Origin: Spiroplasma endosymbiont of Cantharis nigra
GTDB taxonomy: Bacteria; Bacillota_I; Bacilli_A; Mycoplasmatales; Mycoplasmataceae
DNA length: 64,000 nt
Assembly: GCF_964019925.1 (NCBI RefSeq)
Contig: NZ_OZ026470.1
Coordinates: 1 to 64,000 of the forward strand
Direction of reading: 5' to 3'
Part shown: in pieces, positions 1 through 11,100 of the stretch
Position numbering within the stretch: position 1 is the stretch's first letter
Layout: every line of letters begins with the position of its first letter
Made by a program: the position numbers and the translations under genes
Notes under the pieces: model-generated
Seen by the model: the letters and a program-made list of their open reading frames with translations, nothing else
Told to the model about the DNA's origin: nothing
Database searches by the model: none

Positions 1-899
1 TGAAGCAATTAAAATTAGAAGAAATTAAAAATAATAAAGATTTTAAAGAATTAATTAAAAAATATAATATAACAGATGAAATATTGCAAAGTAATATTTT
101 AGTTATTAGTAGATTTTTAAGCGATTATGTTCATTGTTATAAAGAAGAGGAATTAAAATTTTGTAAACAACCAATAGTTGGAGTACAACAGAAACTTGTT
201 TATAAAAATAATGTATTTTATATTGCAAGTAAAAATTGTAAACATTGAATATTTGAAAATAAAGATTATAAAATTACCAAAAATATATTATATGCAGATT
301 ATGATTTAAAAGAAAATACTCAAACTATTGGTGAATACATTGAAGCTCTAGATTTAGCAAAAGTTAATATTCAGCAAAAAAATTTATTTACTAAAATTAG
401 AGAAAATTTAAGTACTAACTCTTGAAAGGGATTTTATCTTCATGGGAAACCAGGGATTGGAAAAACTTTTTTAATGAAACGATTGGCAAATTACTATGCA
501 AAAAAAGACAAAAAAGTAATTTTTGTTACTGTAAATAAATTAGTGAAAATAGTAAAAGATACATTTAATAATCAAGAGAAAACTAATCTTTCAAAATTTT
601 ATGATGATTGTTTAAATGTGGATGTATTAATTCTAGATGATATCGGAGCAGAAATCGTAAGTGACTGAAGTAGAGATGAGTTGTTATTTGGTGTTTTAAA
701 TCATAGATTAGAAAATAAAATGATAACTCATTTTACATCTAATTTCTCAATTTCTGAATTACAAAATTATTACTTAAATAAAAAGGTGACAGGTATTGAA
801 GAGAAGAAATTTGAAAAACAAAAAACTTTAAGATTTACTGAGAGATTAAAGGGACTAGCTTTTGAAATAGAAATGTCAGGAACAAATAAAAGATACTAA
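1..899 (+). CDS. dnaI: Primosomal helicase loader DnaI (first base of start codon outside window)
   Basis: AAA+ ATPase that loads the replicative helicase during replication initiation and restart. The reading frame (codons in step with position 3) is preceded by 'tg', so the gene very likely begins with an ATG whose A lies just before the window; this gives about 299 residues, close to the roughly 300-310 usual for DnaI. Walker A is GKPGIGKT (about residues 148-155) and a Walker B-like LILDDIGAE lies near residue 210. Two UGA codons (248 and 666) read as Trp. The N-terminal part holds several Cys and His residues, as in the zinc-containing N-domain of DnaI. It is followed by a short AT-rich gap and then gapA, which appears to have its own promoter. 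Confidence 0.88.
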
Positions 900-962
900 T
901 AGATTTTTTTCCACAATATAAAAAATACTCGGAAAAAATGGAAATAAATTTTTATGCTTTTA

Positions 963-990
963 TTTAATAAATAAGGCTTTAAGGTATAAA
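963..990 (+). promoter_or_regulatory. Possible promoter of gapA
   Basis: A TATAAA -10-like box lies at 985-990, with a weak TTTAAT at 963-968 about 16 bases upstream. The -35 box is poor, so this is tentative. A GAAAGGA ribosome-binding site at 1001-1007 follows. Confidence 0.35.
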
Positions 991-1018
991 ATAAAGACGT
1001 GAAAGGAAACGACTAAAA

Positions 1019-2032
1019 ATGAAAAAAATAGCAATTAACGGATTTGGAAGAATTGGACGTCTAGCTTTTAGACAATTATTCTTATCAAAAAATATTGAAA
1101 TTGTAGCAATTAACGATTTAACAAACTCAAAAACATTAGCATACTTATTAGAATTTGACTCAGCTCACGGGAGATTTATGAGTGGGAAAATTGAAGCTAA
1201 AGAAGGTGCAATTATAGTTAATGGGAAAGAAATTAAAATTTTAGCTGAAAGAGAAGCTAAAAACTTACCATGAGGAAAAATGGGAATTGACTTAGTAGTA
1301 GAATGTACTGGATTCTATGCTGATAAAGAAAAGTCACAAGCTCATATTGATGCAGGAGCTAAAAAAGTAATTATTTCAGCTCCTGCAACTGGAGATCTAA
1401 AAACTGTTGTTTTTGGTGTAAACCATAAAACAATTAAAGCAGAAGATAAAATAGTTTCAGCAGCTTCATGTACAACAAACTGTTTATCTCCAGTAGCAAA
1501 AATTTTGGATGAAAAATTTGGAATTGTTAAAGGATTAATGAATACAATTCATGCAGTTACAAATGACCAAAACTTATTAGATTTACCTCACGTTGACTTA
1601 CGTCGTGGACGTGCCGCAGCATGAAATATTGTTCCATCAAAAACTGGAGCAGCAGCAGCAGTAGGAAAAGTTTTACCAAACTTAAATGGAAAATTAGATG
1701 GGTTAGCACTACGTGTTCCAACAATTACTGGATCAATTGTTGACTTAACTGTTGAATTAGCAAAAAATACAACAGTTGATGAAATTAATAACTCAATTAA
1801 AACAGCAATATCAAAAGATGCTGAACTTGGAGCAGCTTTAGAATATTGTACAAAAGAAATCGTTTCACAAGACGTAATTGGATCAACATATGGTTCAATC
1901 TTTGATGCAACTTTAACAAGAGTTATGGAAGTTGATGGGAAACAACTAGTTAAAGTATTTTCATGATATGACAATGAAAATTCATTTACTTCACAATTCA
2001 TCCGTACAATTAACTACATGTTAAGTTTATAA
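1019..2032 (+). CDS. gapA: Glyceraldehyde-3-phosphate dehydrogenase
   Basis: NAD-dependent glycolytic enzyme converting glyceraldehyde-3-phosphate to 1,3-bisphosphoglycerate in the cytosol. The protein has 337 residues, the normal family length. The N-terminal Rossmann motif GFGRIGR is at residues 8-14 and the catalytic motif [10 protein letters not shown] contains nucleophile Cys151. Trp codons in the gene are UGA. The gene uses CGT arginine codons more than most of the window, as expected for a highly expressed gene. pgk, the next enzyme of the pathway, follows after one intervening small gene. Confidence 0.97.
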
Positions 2033-2089
2033 TTTCTAAAATCAAACAATCAGCATATTTTTACACGATATTATTATTGAGGTGAAAAT

Positions 2090-2602
2090 ATGTTTTTTTA
2101 TTTAAAAGAGGATTATATTGATTATGTTCTTAATGTAATAGCAAAAGTTAAGTTGAAAAATAATATTAATAAAGTGACTCAGATTCAAATTCAAAAAATT
2201 ATTTATATTGTCTATTCCTATTTTTTAATTTTTAAATCAAAAATTGCAAATATAAAATTTGAAACTTGAAAATGAGGACCTGTAATTTATAAGTTATGAA
2301 AAAATCACACCCAGTATTCAAAGTCAAATGTACCATTAATTTTTAATGAAAAAGAAGATCTTAAAATAGATAATGATTTTAATAGTGAGAATATAATCGT
2401 CTATGAGATCATTAAATTTCTATTAAATTTAAAATATTGAGATATAGTTTTAATTTGTCATGAACAAACTCCATGAAAAAAATTATATAAACCTAGTAAG
2501 AATAATTTAATTACTGACCAAGATATCTTAAAATTTCATAATGAAAACAATAATAATTTTTTTGAATATATAGATTTTATAGTTAAAAATGTTTTAAAAT
2601 AA
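2090..2602 (+). CDS. Panacea-domain (DUF4065 / SocA-like) protein
   Basis: Protein of 170 residues with start ATG 2090 behind a GAGGTGAAAAT site. Family hallmarks are visible: an N-terminal helix with QIQKIIYIVY, the FETWKWGPVIYKLW block near residues 61-74, and a C-terminal HEQTPWK motif followed by ITDQDILKF. This matches the Panacea domain, known as the neutralising part of many PanAT toxin-antitoxin pairs and also found in phage-associated proteins. Several Trp are encoded by UGA. It lies between gapA and pgk on the same strand. No small toxin-like gene is adjacent, since both neighbours are glycolytic enzymes. Family assignment is fairly sure; an antitoxin role here is inference. Confidence 0.75.
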
Positions 2603-2624
2603 ATAAGTATAGGAGAGCATAAAA

Positions 2625-3821
2625 ATGAAAAAAACACTAAATGATATTCAAGTATCAGGTAAAACAGTTCTTGTTAGAGTTGATTTTAACGTACCATTAA
2701 AAGATGGAGTTATAACTGATGATAACCGTATTAGAGCAGCATTACCAACTATTAATTATTTAATTGAAAAGGGAGCTAAAATCGTTTTATTTTCACACTT
2801 AAGTAGAATAAAAGAAGAAAGCGATAAAGTTAAAAAAACTTTAGCACCCGTTGCAAAAAAACTTGAAGAGTTATCAAAGAAAACAATAAAATTTGTGTCA
2901 CAAACAAGAGGAAAAGAATTAGAATCAGCAATTAAAGATTTAAATGTTGGAGAAATAATCTTATTTGAAAATACACGTTTTGAAGATGTTCAAAATGGAG
3001 AACTTGTTAAATATGAATCAAAAAATAACAAGGACTTAGGAAAATACTGAGCTAGTCTAGGAGATGTATTTGTAAATGATGCTTTTGGTACTGCTCATAG
3101 AGCTCATGCATCAAATGTAGGAATAGCATCAAACATATCAGAGAGTTGTGTTGGATTTTTGGTTCAAAAGGAATTAGAAATGTTAGCAAAAGGAATTGAT
3201 AAACCTAAGCATCCATTTATTGCAATAATTGGTGGAGCTAAGGTTTCTGATAAAATAGGAGTTATTGATAACTTATTAGAAAAAGCAGACAAAATTATTA
3301 TTGGTGGTGGAATGGCATATACCTTCTTCAAAGCACAAGGGCATAATATTGGAAAATCATTATGTGAAGAAGATAAAGTAGCATTAGCAAAACAATATTT
3401 AGATAAATCTAATGGAAAAATTATTTTACCAATTGACTCTGCAAATAATAAAGATTTCAAAGATACACCTGCAACAATATCAGGAGTTGATTTACCAGAT
3501 GATGTAATGGGATTAGATATTGGCCCAAAATCAATTAAATTATTTGAAGATATTTTAAAAGATGCTAAAACAGTGGCCTGAAATGGTCCAATGGGAGTAT
3601 TTGAGTTTGAACATTATAATAAAGGAACATTAGCTGTTTGTGAAGCAATTGCTAATTTAAAAAACTCATTTACATTAATTGGTGGAGGAGATTCAGCAGC
3701 AGCAGCCATTCAATTAGGATTTAAAGAAAAATTTACACATATTTCAACAGGTGGAGGAGCATCTTTAGAATATATGGAAGGAAAAGCTTTACCTGGAGTA
3801 GAAGCAATTCAAAATAAATAA
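2625..3821 (+). CDS. pgk: Phosphoglycerate kinase
   Basis: Transfers the acyl phosphate of 1,3-bisphosphoglycerate to ADP, the first ATP-yielding step of glycolysis. It has 398 residues, normal length. The N-terminal VRVDFNVPL substrate-binding motif and the C-terminal GGGDSAAA nucleotide-binding segment are present. A strong AGGAGAG site at 2611-2617 precedes ATG 2625. Trp codons at 3048 and 3579 are UGA. The gene ends in a clear rho-independent terminator. Confidence 0.97.
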
Positions 3822-3825
3822 TTAA

Positions 3826-3853
3826 GAAAATACGGTTTATTACCGTTTTTTTT
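3826..3853 (+). terminator. Terminator after pgk
   Basis: Inverted repeat ACGGT (3832-3836) / ACCGT (3842-3846), extended by flanking A/T pairs and followed by a run of T. Confidence 0.75.
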
Positions 3854-3880
3854 GATTTATAATTAGGAATGGTGATTTAC

Positions 3881-4675
3881 TTGAAAAGAAAAACTCGAAA
3901 AATTGATAATAGTGAATGAATAACAAATATATTTTTAGATAAAGAAAATATTTATTTTACAGATAGTGTTCCAAATAAAAGTAATAACCTTTTATGTTAT
4001 ATATCAAAAGATAATTTTAAAGAAAATTTAAAAAATAAAGCAGATATTGAAAGATTTTTTTTATCTCATCCAAGTCCATTAGTTTCTTCTTTTGAAGATA
4101 TTAGTAAAACTGATATAAAAATTTTAAATGTTTTTGAAGATTATATTCAAAATTTTATAAATATTGAGGGAATTAAATATGTTAGCTTTATAAAAGAAAA
4201 TAAGGTATTAACAAGTATATTAGATTCTAATGAAGTAAGCAAAGAATTACAAATTATTAAAAAAATTGAAGATAAATTAGTAATAAAAAAGCAAGATAAA
4301 ATATGAATAACAGATAAACATTTGGAACCTATTAGTCAAATTAATTATGATATTGTAGATATTATTAAATTAAAAAATAAGTATGTAATTCAAAATGATA
4401 TGGAAGAATTATTGATTTTAGATCAGGACTTTAATATTGAAAAAAATATTTCAACTGAAAAGGGCTTTAAAAAAATATATTATATAAATCAGAATAACAT
4501 TTTAATTTCTTACAAAGATTTAAACACTACAGTTATTTATAATATTTTTACTGATAAAATTAAAACTTTTGAAGACTGTTTTATAAATAGAGCAGTTTTA
4601 TTAGATGATAATTTATTACTTTCAAAAAAAATTGAAAAGGGAGTAAAAAAGAATTTATTAAATTTAATTTATTAA
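3881..4675 (+). CDS. Hypothetical protein, about 264 residues
   Basis: Not recognised. The start is taken as TTG 3881 because an AGGA..GGTGA site (3865-3875) lies at normal spacing; an in-frame ATG at 3869 sits on top of that site and is less likely. The product begins MKRKTRKID, is rich in Ile, Asn, Lys and Glu, and has no signal peptide or membrane segment. The second half alternates short hydrophobic strands with turns and could be beta-rich. UGA-coded Trp occurs at codon 13 and in the middle. It lies between the pgk terminator and a shared bidirectional terminator, so it is probably transcribed alone. Confidence 0.7.
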
Positions 4676-4746
4676 ATTTTGTATATAAATAATAATTACT
4701 AGATTTTTTCTCTATGAATTTATAAGTAATATCTATATATTAAAAA

Positions 4747-4780
4747 TTAAAAAACCATACACATGTGTATGGTTTTTTAA
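4747..4780. terminator. Bidirectional terminator between convergent genes
   Basis: Perfect palindrome ACCATACACATGTGTATGGT flanked by A-run and T-run, serving the plus-strand gene ending at 4675 and the minus-strand gene ending at 4795. Confidence 0.85.
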
Positions 4781-4794
4781 TTTATTATTATTTT

Positions 4795-5712
4795 TTATGC
4801 TTGATTAACTTCATACTCTCTTTGTTTTTCAGCAAGTCTTGAATAATCTTGATACTCAATTGCATCACCTTTAGCTCATATACCTTTAATAATTCTATTT
4901 ATTGTGTAAATAATAAATAATTGAATTGCAATTCTATATGCAGCAAATGTTGTGCTCAATAGCGCTCCAAAGAATCCTCTTTTCTTGTTGAATAAATCTC
5001 CAAGAATTGAGAAAATTGTAAGAACAGCTGATATTAATTGTCAAATTAATACGATTGTAGCAAAGATTAAGTTTATAATTGCTATAAAATTCATAAATCC
5101 ATAAGCTATTCCTTTTTTATCTCATGCTGCTTTTGCATTTGGTGTTGCAAATAATAAACAGTTTAGAACTCCTCAAAATACTATTCCTGATAAAATTCCA
5201 ACAACTATTTGATCTGCTAATCCAGCAGTAAATATTTGTTTTGTAGAAATTAATGAATAACCAAAATAAAGAGATAAAGCTATTGTTCCTGCAATTAAAC
5301 AGTTTCCACCATATCCTTTAGATATTGTAAATTTAGGACTAACTGTTGATTTAATAGGAATATTTTGCATTTGTGCTAGTACAAAAGGTGTAAATAAACC
5401 ACCAATTGAAATAGAAAATAATGCGATAATATATCTATTATTTAATAATGTAATATCATCAGCTTTTCTCAAAAAGTTTATGATGAATGAACAAAAGAAT
5501 ATATTAGTTATAATAGCAAAACCAACTACGGCAACCATCATAGGAATAAAATTAATTATAGTTTGATCTCCACCGCTTATTTGATTTGCAAAATTAGGAT
5601 CTGCTATATAATAAGCAAATACTATTGCAGACAATAAACCTACAATTAAACCAAATCAATTTCCTATTAAAAGTAGCATTCTCATACTTGAAGTTTGTCT
5701 ATTTCCTCTCAT
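4795..5712 (-). CDS. Multi-pass integral membrane protein of unknown function
   Basis: Not recognised. The protein has 305 residues and starts at ATG 5712 behind a strong GGAGGTGG site. It contains about six hydrophobic segments: residues 13-32, a segment near 45-70, one near 80-105, one near 130-150, a C-central pair around 160-185, and a long stretch 205-270. The polar tail ends in a charged segment rich in Glu, Arg and Tyr. Trp is encoded by UGA at several positions. It is transcribed on the minus strand downstream of a secreted protein and the def-rnj-permease group. No conserved transport motif was seen, so no substrate is proposed. Confidence 0.75.
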
Positions 5713-5765
5713 TTTTCCACCTCCTTAATAGAATTGTACCATTAAAAAAATCAAAATAATATTAG

Positions 5766-6722
5766 TTAAATAGTTTCTTCTTCACCTAGTGTATTTTTTA
5801 TAAGTACTTTATATTCACCATAAGCATTTTCTTTATTTGTTATACCAATATAAAAGTATTCATCTTTAACTTCATCATTCCTATTGTATTTTTCTCCAAC
5901 TGAGAAAGTTTTACTTTCTTCACTAAATTTAGCATAATAAAGATTTTCAGGTCTATCCAATTTTTTTAATTGCACTTTTTTTACATTATTTATATGTGCA
6001 ATAACTTTTTCTCTGACTTCCTTACTTTCTATGTCCGTGCTCATAAATCATCCAATTACGTATCATGCAGGTGCAAATGGTAAATTTTGTGGAAATTCTA
6101 TTCCCCAAGGTTGTTCGTCAAATCCATCTATTCAAATCTGTTTTTGAATTTCTAATTTAAAAGTATTTTTAAATTCTTTTTTTAAATCATCTAAGTTTTT
6201 ATATGGATTAGAAGAGTTTAAACCAAAAAGTCTAATTTGTTGATTATTGATCAATGCATAAACATTAGCATAATATAAATATCCTAAAGCAGGGTCATTA
6301 AATCTCTCAATAACAAGAGTATGATTTTCAATTTTCATTGCATTTATATCTTTATTTGCATCAACAAATTCTTTGCTAAATTCTTCAGCCTGGCTATTTT
6401 TATAGTTCGTAGAACCATTAAAACTTGTTGTAATGGTTTTTATACTATAAACATTTGATATTTCATCAGGAATAGCTAAAAACATCTCTTCAACACATTT
6501 TTTTAATGAATTTGTAAAATCCTTAGAAGTTAATTCAGCTTGGGATATACCATTAACATCTCTGAATTGTAGGTTATTTCAATCGAATTTTGCAAAGTCA
6601 TAATGATAACTTATATATTTTTCAATTGTTTCAATTGGAGAATAAAAAGCATAGTTTATAATTGGAGCAACAGATGCAATTGATACAGCAGATGCACTTA
6701 ACATTATTATTAATTTTTTCAT
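5766..6722 (-). CDS. Secreted or membrane-anchored protein of unknown function
   Basis: Protein of 318 residues starting at ATG 6722 behind GGAGGAAAG. The N-terminus (MKK followed by a hydrophobic stretch to about residue 25) looks like a signal peptide or signal anchor, but there is no cysteine at its end, so it is not a typical lipoprotein. The rest is polar, with no recognised domain, and carries UGA-coded Trp, including a cluster in the middle (WIDG...WGIEF...WYVIGW). It follows the APC permease terminator. The role is unknown. Confidence 0.75.
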
Positions 6723-6752
6723 AGCTTTCCTCCATAATAAATTAATTATATT

Positions 6753-6784
6753 ATAAAAAAATAGTCCTTTATGGACTATTTTGA
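6753..6784 (-). terminator. Terminator of the APC permease gene
   Basis: Stem AATAGTCC / GGACTATT with a five-base loop, followed on the minus strand by a T-run. It overlaps the stop codon at 6776-6778. Confidence 0.75.
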
Positions 6785-8440
6785 AACTGTTTTATTTTTT
6801 AATTTTTCTTCTTTTAAACTTAATTTGTATTCTAGATACTCTTGATCATTTTTTATTTCTTCAGCTCTAATATCTGCCATTTCTTTATCACTTAAAAGTC
6901 TAAAGAAGTTTTCATATTCTGAAATAACTTTACCCATTTCTGAATTTGGGTCCATTTTTTTCATTTTATTTTTATAGTATAAGAAGTATTGCAATATTGC
7001 TCATATGACAATACCTACGAAGTATACTAATTGGAAGATACTGCTTACTAATCCTTGGATGAGAATTTTACCATTTTCATCTTTTGGATTAGCAAATACT
7101 TTAGCTAATCCAATGAAGTATGAAACTAGTATAAATACTAAGAATAGCAGAGTAATAAATCAAGCTATGTATTCTCATATTTCAACTTTTATTTTCTTTT
7201 TAAATCCTTGAACTAGCACAACTGGAATAATCATTCCATAGATTGCAATTAAAAGAATTGATGCACAACTTGCAATTGTTCCATAATTTAGTGGAGAAGG
7301 TGACTTTGTAGCTCCTTCAATAATATCTGGAATAAATAAGAACATAATTGCACAAATTACAAATAATCCCATTGTTGCTAAAACTCCAGCAACTGGAACA
7401 TTTTCTTTATTTTCTTTTCTAAAAATTGGTGAAATGAATCCTTGACTTGATAGAGGTTCAAGAGTTGAACCTCCAAATAATGTTATTTGTAATGAAGAAT
7501 TAAATCTCATTAGGATTGTACAAACAATAACTAATGCAGGTCCAAAGCTTCTTAAAAAATTATTTTCTGGAAATAATTGAGTATTTGGATTTCCAGTAAA
7601 TGCGCCACCAATTGCGAACATAGTAATTACAGAGAATACTATGTAGAAAAGAGTTGTTGCAATCATTATAACTATAATTGCAATAGGCATATTTTTAGCT
7701 CTATTTTTAATATTTTTACCTGTTGATATAAATGTTTCTATTCCACAAAATGCAAAGAAACAAGTTGTAAATGCATTAGTAAATCCATTCATAGTAAGTT
7801 TTTGATCTTTATAAGCGTCAAAAGGATTATTTCCTAAACTTATATTCATAAATCCAGCAGTTAGACCAAAAATCATTAATAATAGTGTAATTCCTCAAGT
7901 CATATATCCTATAATTAATCCAACATACTTATATTTTTTTATTCCAAAAAATATAATTGTTGCTGCAAAGATATAAAGTGCAAAAGCAATTAAATCTAAG
8001 TATAGATTTCCTCATTCTCCAAATTTTCCATAATTTCCATTTTGACCTTGTCCAACTAATCATAGACCATGTTGACCTTCTTCTAATGGGCCAAAGTTAG
8101 TTCTAACCATTGTAACTATTAAAGCCATACCAATTACAGGAATAACTGAATAGTTGATAAAACCGATTAATAAACCTCAGAATTTACCAAAGGCTGTTCT
8201 AACATATTGGCTTCCACCTCCATTTGCTTGGGGATGATATTTAACTAATTTTGCAAAGGCTCAAGCACACATAAATGCTATTAAACCCTCTATTAAAAAT
8301 AATCAAATAATATGAAGACCGATTCCATCTTCCCCAAGTACTATTTGACTAAAACTTGCTGTAAAAGTAATTCCAGCAATAAAAGTAAAGCCAATTCATA
8401 TTATTGAAAAAAGGCCTAATTGTTCTTTTCTTGTTTTCAT
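6776..8440 (-). CDS. APC-superfamily amino acid permease
   Basis: Cytoplasmic-membrane transporter of the amino acid/polyamine/organocation superfamily; substrate not predictable. It has 554 residues. The N-terminus KTRKEQLGLF followed by the first membrane helix, the GGSQYVRTAFG segment and about a dozen or more hydrophobic helices fit the family. A charged cytoplasmic tail of roughly 60 residues (rich in Lys/Glu) follows the last helix. ATG 8440 shares one base with the stop of rnj (TAATG), so the two are probably translationally coupled, with GAGGTTAA as ribosome-binding site. UGA-coded Trp is frequent. Confidence 0.88.
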
Positions 8441-10242
8441 TATTTATTAACCTCTATTTTTTTATTTAAAATAACTGGAATAATTAAAGGATTTCTTCTT
8501 TTATATCTAAAGATGAAAGGTGATAATGATTCCTTTATTGCATTCTTAATAGCACCAAAGGTAGGCTTTGGTGACTTAAGAACTTCTTGTACGGCATTTG
8601 TAACTATGTTTATTGATTCAGAAATAACATTTCCACTATCTCTTACATAGAAACTTCCTCTAGAAACAATTCTAGGAGGAGCTGATAATTTATTAACTTG
8701 TGAATCTATTGAAATAATGACAGCCATTAAACCATCTTTACTTAGAATATTTCTTTCTCTAATAACATTACTTGCTTTTCCTGTCATATCTTTTCCATCA
8801 ATAAATACTGCCTCAGCTGGTACTCTTTTACCAAGTTGACCAACACCATTATGTAATTCAATTTGATCTCCATTTGCAACAACAAATACGTTATGAGGTT
8901 TAACATTAACTTTCATTGCTGTTTCACCATGGATTTTTAACATTCTATATTCACCATGCATTGGCATAAAACATCTTGGCTTTAGTAAAGTAAATAATAA
9001 TTTTTGTTCTTCTTGACTTGCATGTCCAGAAGTATGAATTTTGTTATCTCCACTATTTTCAATAACATTTGCACCAAGTCTTGTTAGTTTGTTAATTACA
9101 TTTTCTACATCAGCTCTATTACCAGGAATAGGTGATGAAGACATAATTACAGTATCACCAGGAATTATTTTTATTGTTTGATGTTCCATTCTAGATATTC
9201 TAGATAGAGCAGCCATTGGTTCTCCTTGACTTCCTGTACATAAAATCATTATTTGGTTTTTAGGGAAGTTTTCAATTTCATGGGGTTTAATAAACATTTT
9301 ATCATTAATGTTTAAATGACCCATTTGTCTAATTATTTTAATAATTCTTTCAATACTTCTACCAATAACCACAATTCTTCTACCATACTTATTTGCAAGT
9401 TCAATAATATGTTGTAATCTATGAACGTTTGAAGCAAATGAAGCAATGATAATTCTTCCTTTTGATTTTAAGAAAAGTGTATCAATATTTTGAATAACTT
9501 TTCTTTCACCAATTGTATAACCTTCAACTTCAGCATTTGTTGAATCGGCCATTAATAGCTCAATTCCATCATTTCCTCATGTTGCCAATCTTTGTACATT
9601 AGCATCATGGCCTAAAGGTGTTCAGTCAAATTTATAATCTCCTGTTGAGAAAATAGCACCATTAGGTGTTTGCACATGAACTCCAAAAGCATCGGGTATT
9701 GAGTGATTTACTGCTGCGAATTGAATAGTGAAATTTACTGTTGAATAAACATCATTTTCAGTATATTCTCTAACAACTGTTTTATTTTGTAACTTGTATT
9801 CTTTTAATCTATCTCTAATTAATGCAGCTGCCAAAGCTGGTGCATAAATTACTGGTACTTCAACTTGTTGAAGTAGATAAGGGATTCCCCCAATATGATC
9901 TTCGTGACCATGAGTAATAAATAATCCTTTTAATTTTGAGTTATTTTCTACTAAATAACTAAAATCAGGAATTACAGCACTAACACCTAATTGTGTAGCA
10001 TCGGGAAATTTAACCCCAGCATCAATCATAATAATTTCATTATCATATTCGATACAGTAAGTATTTTTACCAACTTCTTCTAAACCACCTAAAGCAAATA
10101 CTTTAGTAGGAAAGGGTGCTTGCTGTATTTTTTTCTTTGGCGGATTTATATTATCAGCCAATTTTTTTACTTCAATTTTTTTCTCTAAATTTGCAACTAC
10201 GCTTTTTACTTGTTGTAGAGACTCTTGTTTTTTGTCTTCCAT
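8440..10242 (-). CDS. rnj: Ribonuclease J
   Basis: Metallo-beta-lactamase/beta-CASP ribonuclease with 5'-3' exo- and endonuclease activity, central to mRNA decay in bacteria without RNase E. It has 600 residues. The metal-binding motif HGHEDH is at residues 111-116, and the GSQGEP and later SGHAS and PMHGEYR motifs of the beta-CASP region are present. Canonical RNase J starts close to the VFALGGLEEVGKN segment, so the first 46 or so residues (Lys/Gln-rich) are an extra N-terminal tail. Start ATG 10242 has an AAGGAG site. UGA Trp codons fall near 9553-9620. The permease gene follows, overlapping by one base. Confidence 0.95.
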
Positions 10243-10394
10243 ATTTTCAACTCCTTATATTAAAATGTAAAAATTTGTAAAATGATACGTAAAAGTATTA
10301 TATGTATTATCGTTTCCAAATAATTTAAAAGTCATAGTTAATAGTATTTTAGCAAAAAAGTAAATTAAATATACAAAAAACTAAGTAAAAATAA

Positions 10395-10422
10395 ATAAAA
10401 AAAGAAGTTTTATAAAACTTCT
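10395..10422 (-). terminator. Terminator of def
   Basis: Perfect inverted repeat AGAAGTTTTATAAAACTTCT followed on the minus strand by a T-rich tract. It touches the def stop codon (10421-10423) and separates def from rnj. Confidence 0.75.
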
Positions 10423-11029
10423 AAATTATTATTCAACTTTCCTCATTATAATTGGGATTTTCCTTATTAATTCTATCGTAATAAAGCTTTCCTTGATTGT
10501 GTTCCAATTCGTGTTGAAAAACAATAGCGTGATATCCTCTTAAAGTTAATTCAATATATTCTTGTTTGAATCAGTCATAACCCTCAACTTGAATTTTATA
10601 ACTTCTTGGTACTAAACCTTTATGGTCTTTATCTACACTCAAACAACCCTCACCATCACTTAAATAAGTAATCTGGTCACTATTTGCAGTTATTTTTCCA
10701 TTTATGATTGCATATTCTTCAACATCACCATTTTCAACATCTCATTCAAATCTTGCAAAAAACATATTGGTATTGCTTCCAATTTGAGGAGCTGCTAGCC
10801 CAACAGCTGGGCGCAAGTAGTCTACATTTTCCTTTTTATTTAAATCAGAATCCTGACTATATCTTACAAAATCAATTAATTTTCTCATTACTAAGTCATT
10901 TTCTTTACTTAGGGGCAATTCAACGTCTAATGAGATATTTCTAATAATTTCTGGTTGATTATCTTTTCACAATCATTTATTTGTTGGCAATTGTGATTGC
11001 AATAAGTCCTTTTTTATATCTAATTTCAT
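10421..11029 (-). CDS. def: Peptide deformylase
   Basis: Removes the N-formyl group from nascent proteins using a bound metal. It has 202 residues, slightly long as usual for Gram-positive-type enzymes. All three motifs are present: [16 protein letters not shown] (metal-binding Cys) and HELEH (two metal-binding His and catalytic Glu). Start ATG 11029 has a GAGGTG site. UGA-coded Trp occurs several times. It is divergent from rsmD, with both promoters in the gap 11030-11100. Confidence 0.95.
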
Positions 11030-11100
11030 AAATCAACACCTCAAGTATCATTATATAATAATTATTTTTGTATAATATAAAAAGCAAAGGAAAAATTAAA

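Noticed and set aside
1651-1662. GCA repeat in gapA as a possible microsatellite
   Set aside because: Only four codons encoding an alanine run that is normal in this enzyme.
1588-2001. Open frame on the minus strand opposite gapA
   Set aside because: It lies entirely antisense to a well-conserved gene, has no ribosome-binding site and its product resembles nothing.
10708-10944. Plus-strand open frame opposite the peptide deformylase gene
   Set aside because: Shadow of def; its His/Gln/Leu-rich product is the typical result of reading an AT-rich gene backwards.
11068-11100. Longer N-terminus for rsmD from a TTG at 11068
   Set aside because: It would start inside the TATAAT box; ATG 11101 has a ribosome-binding site and gives the family-typical N-terminus.
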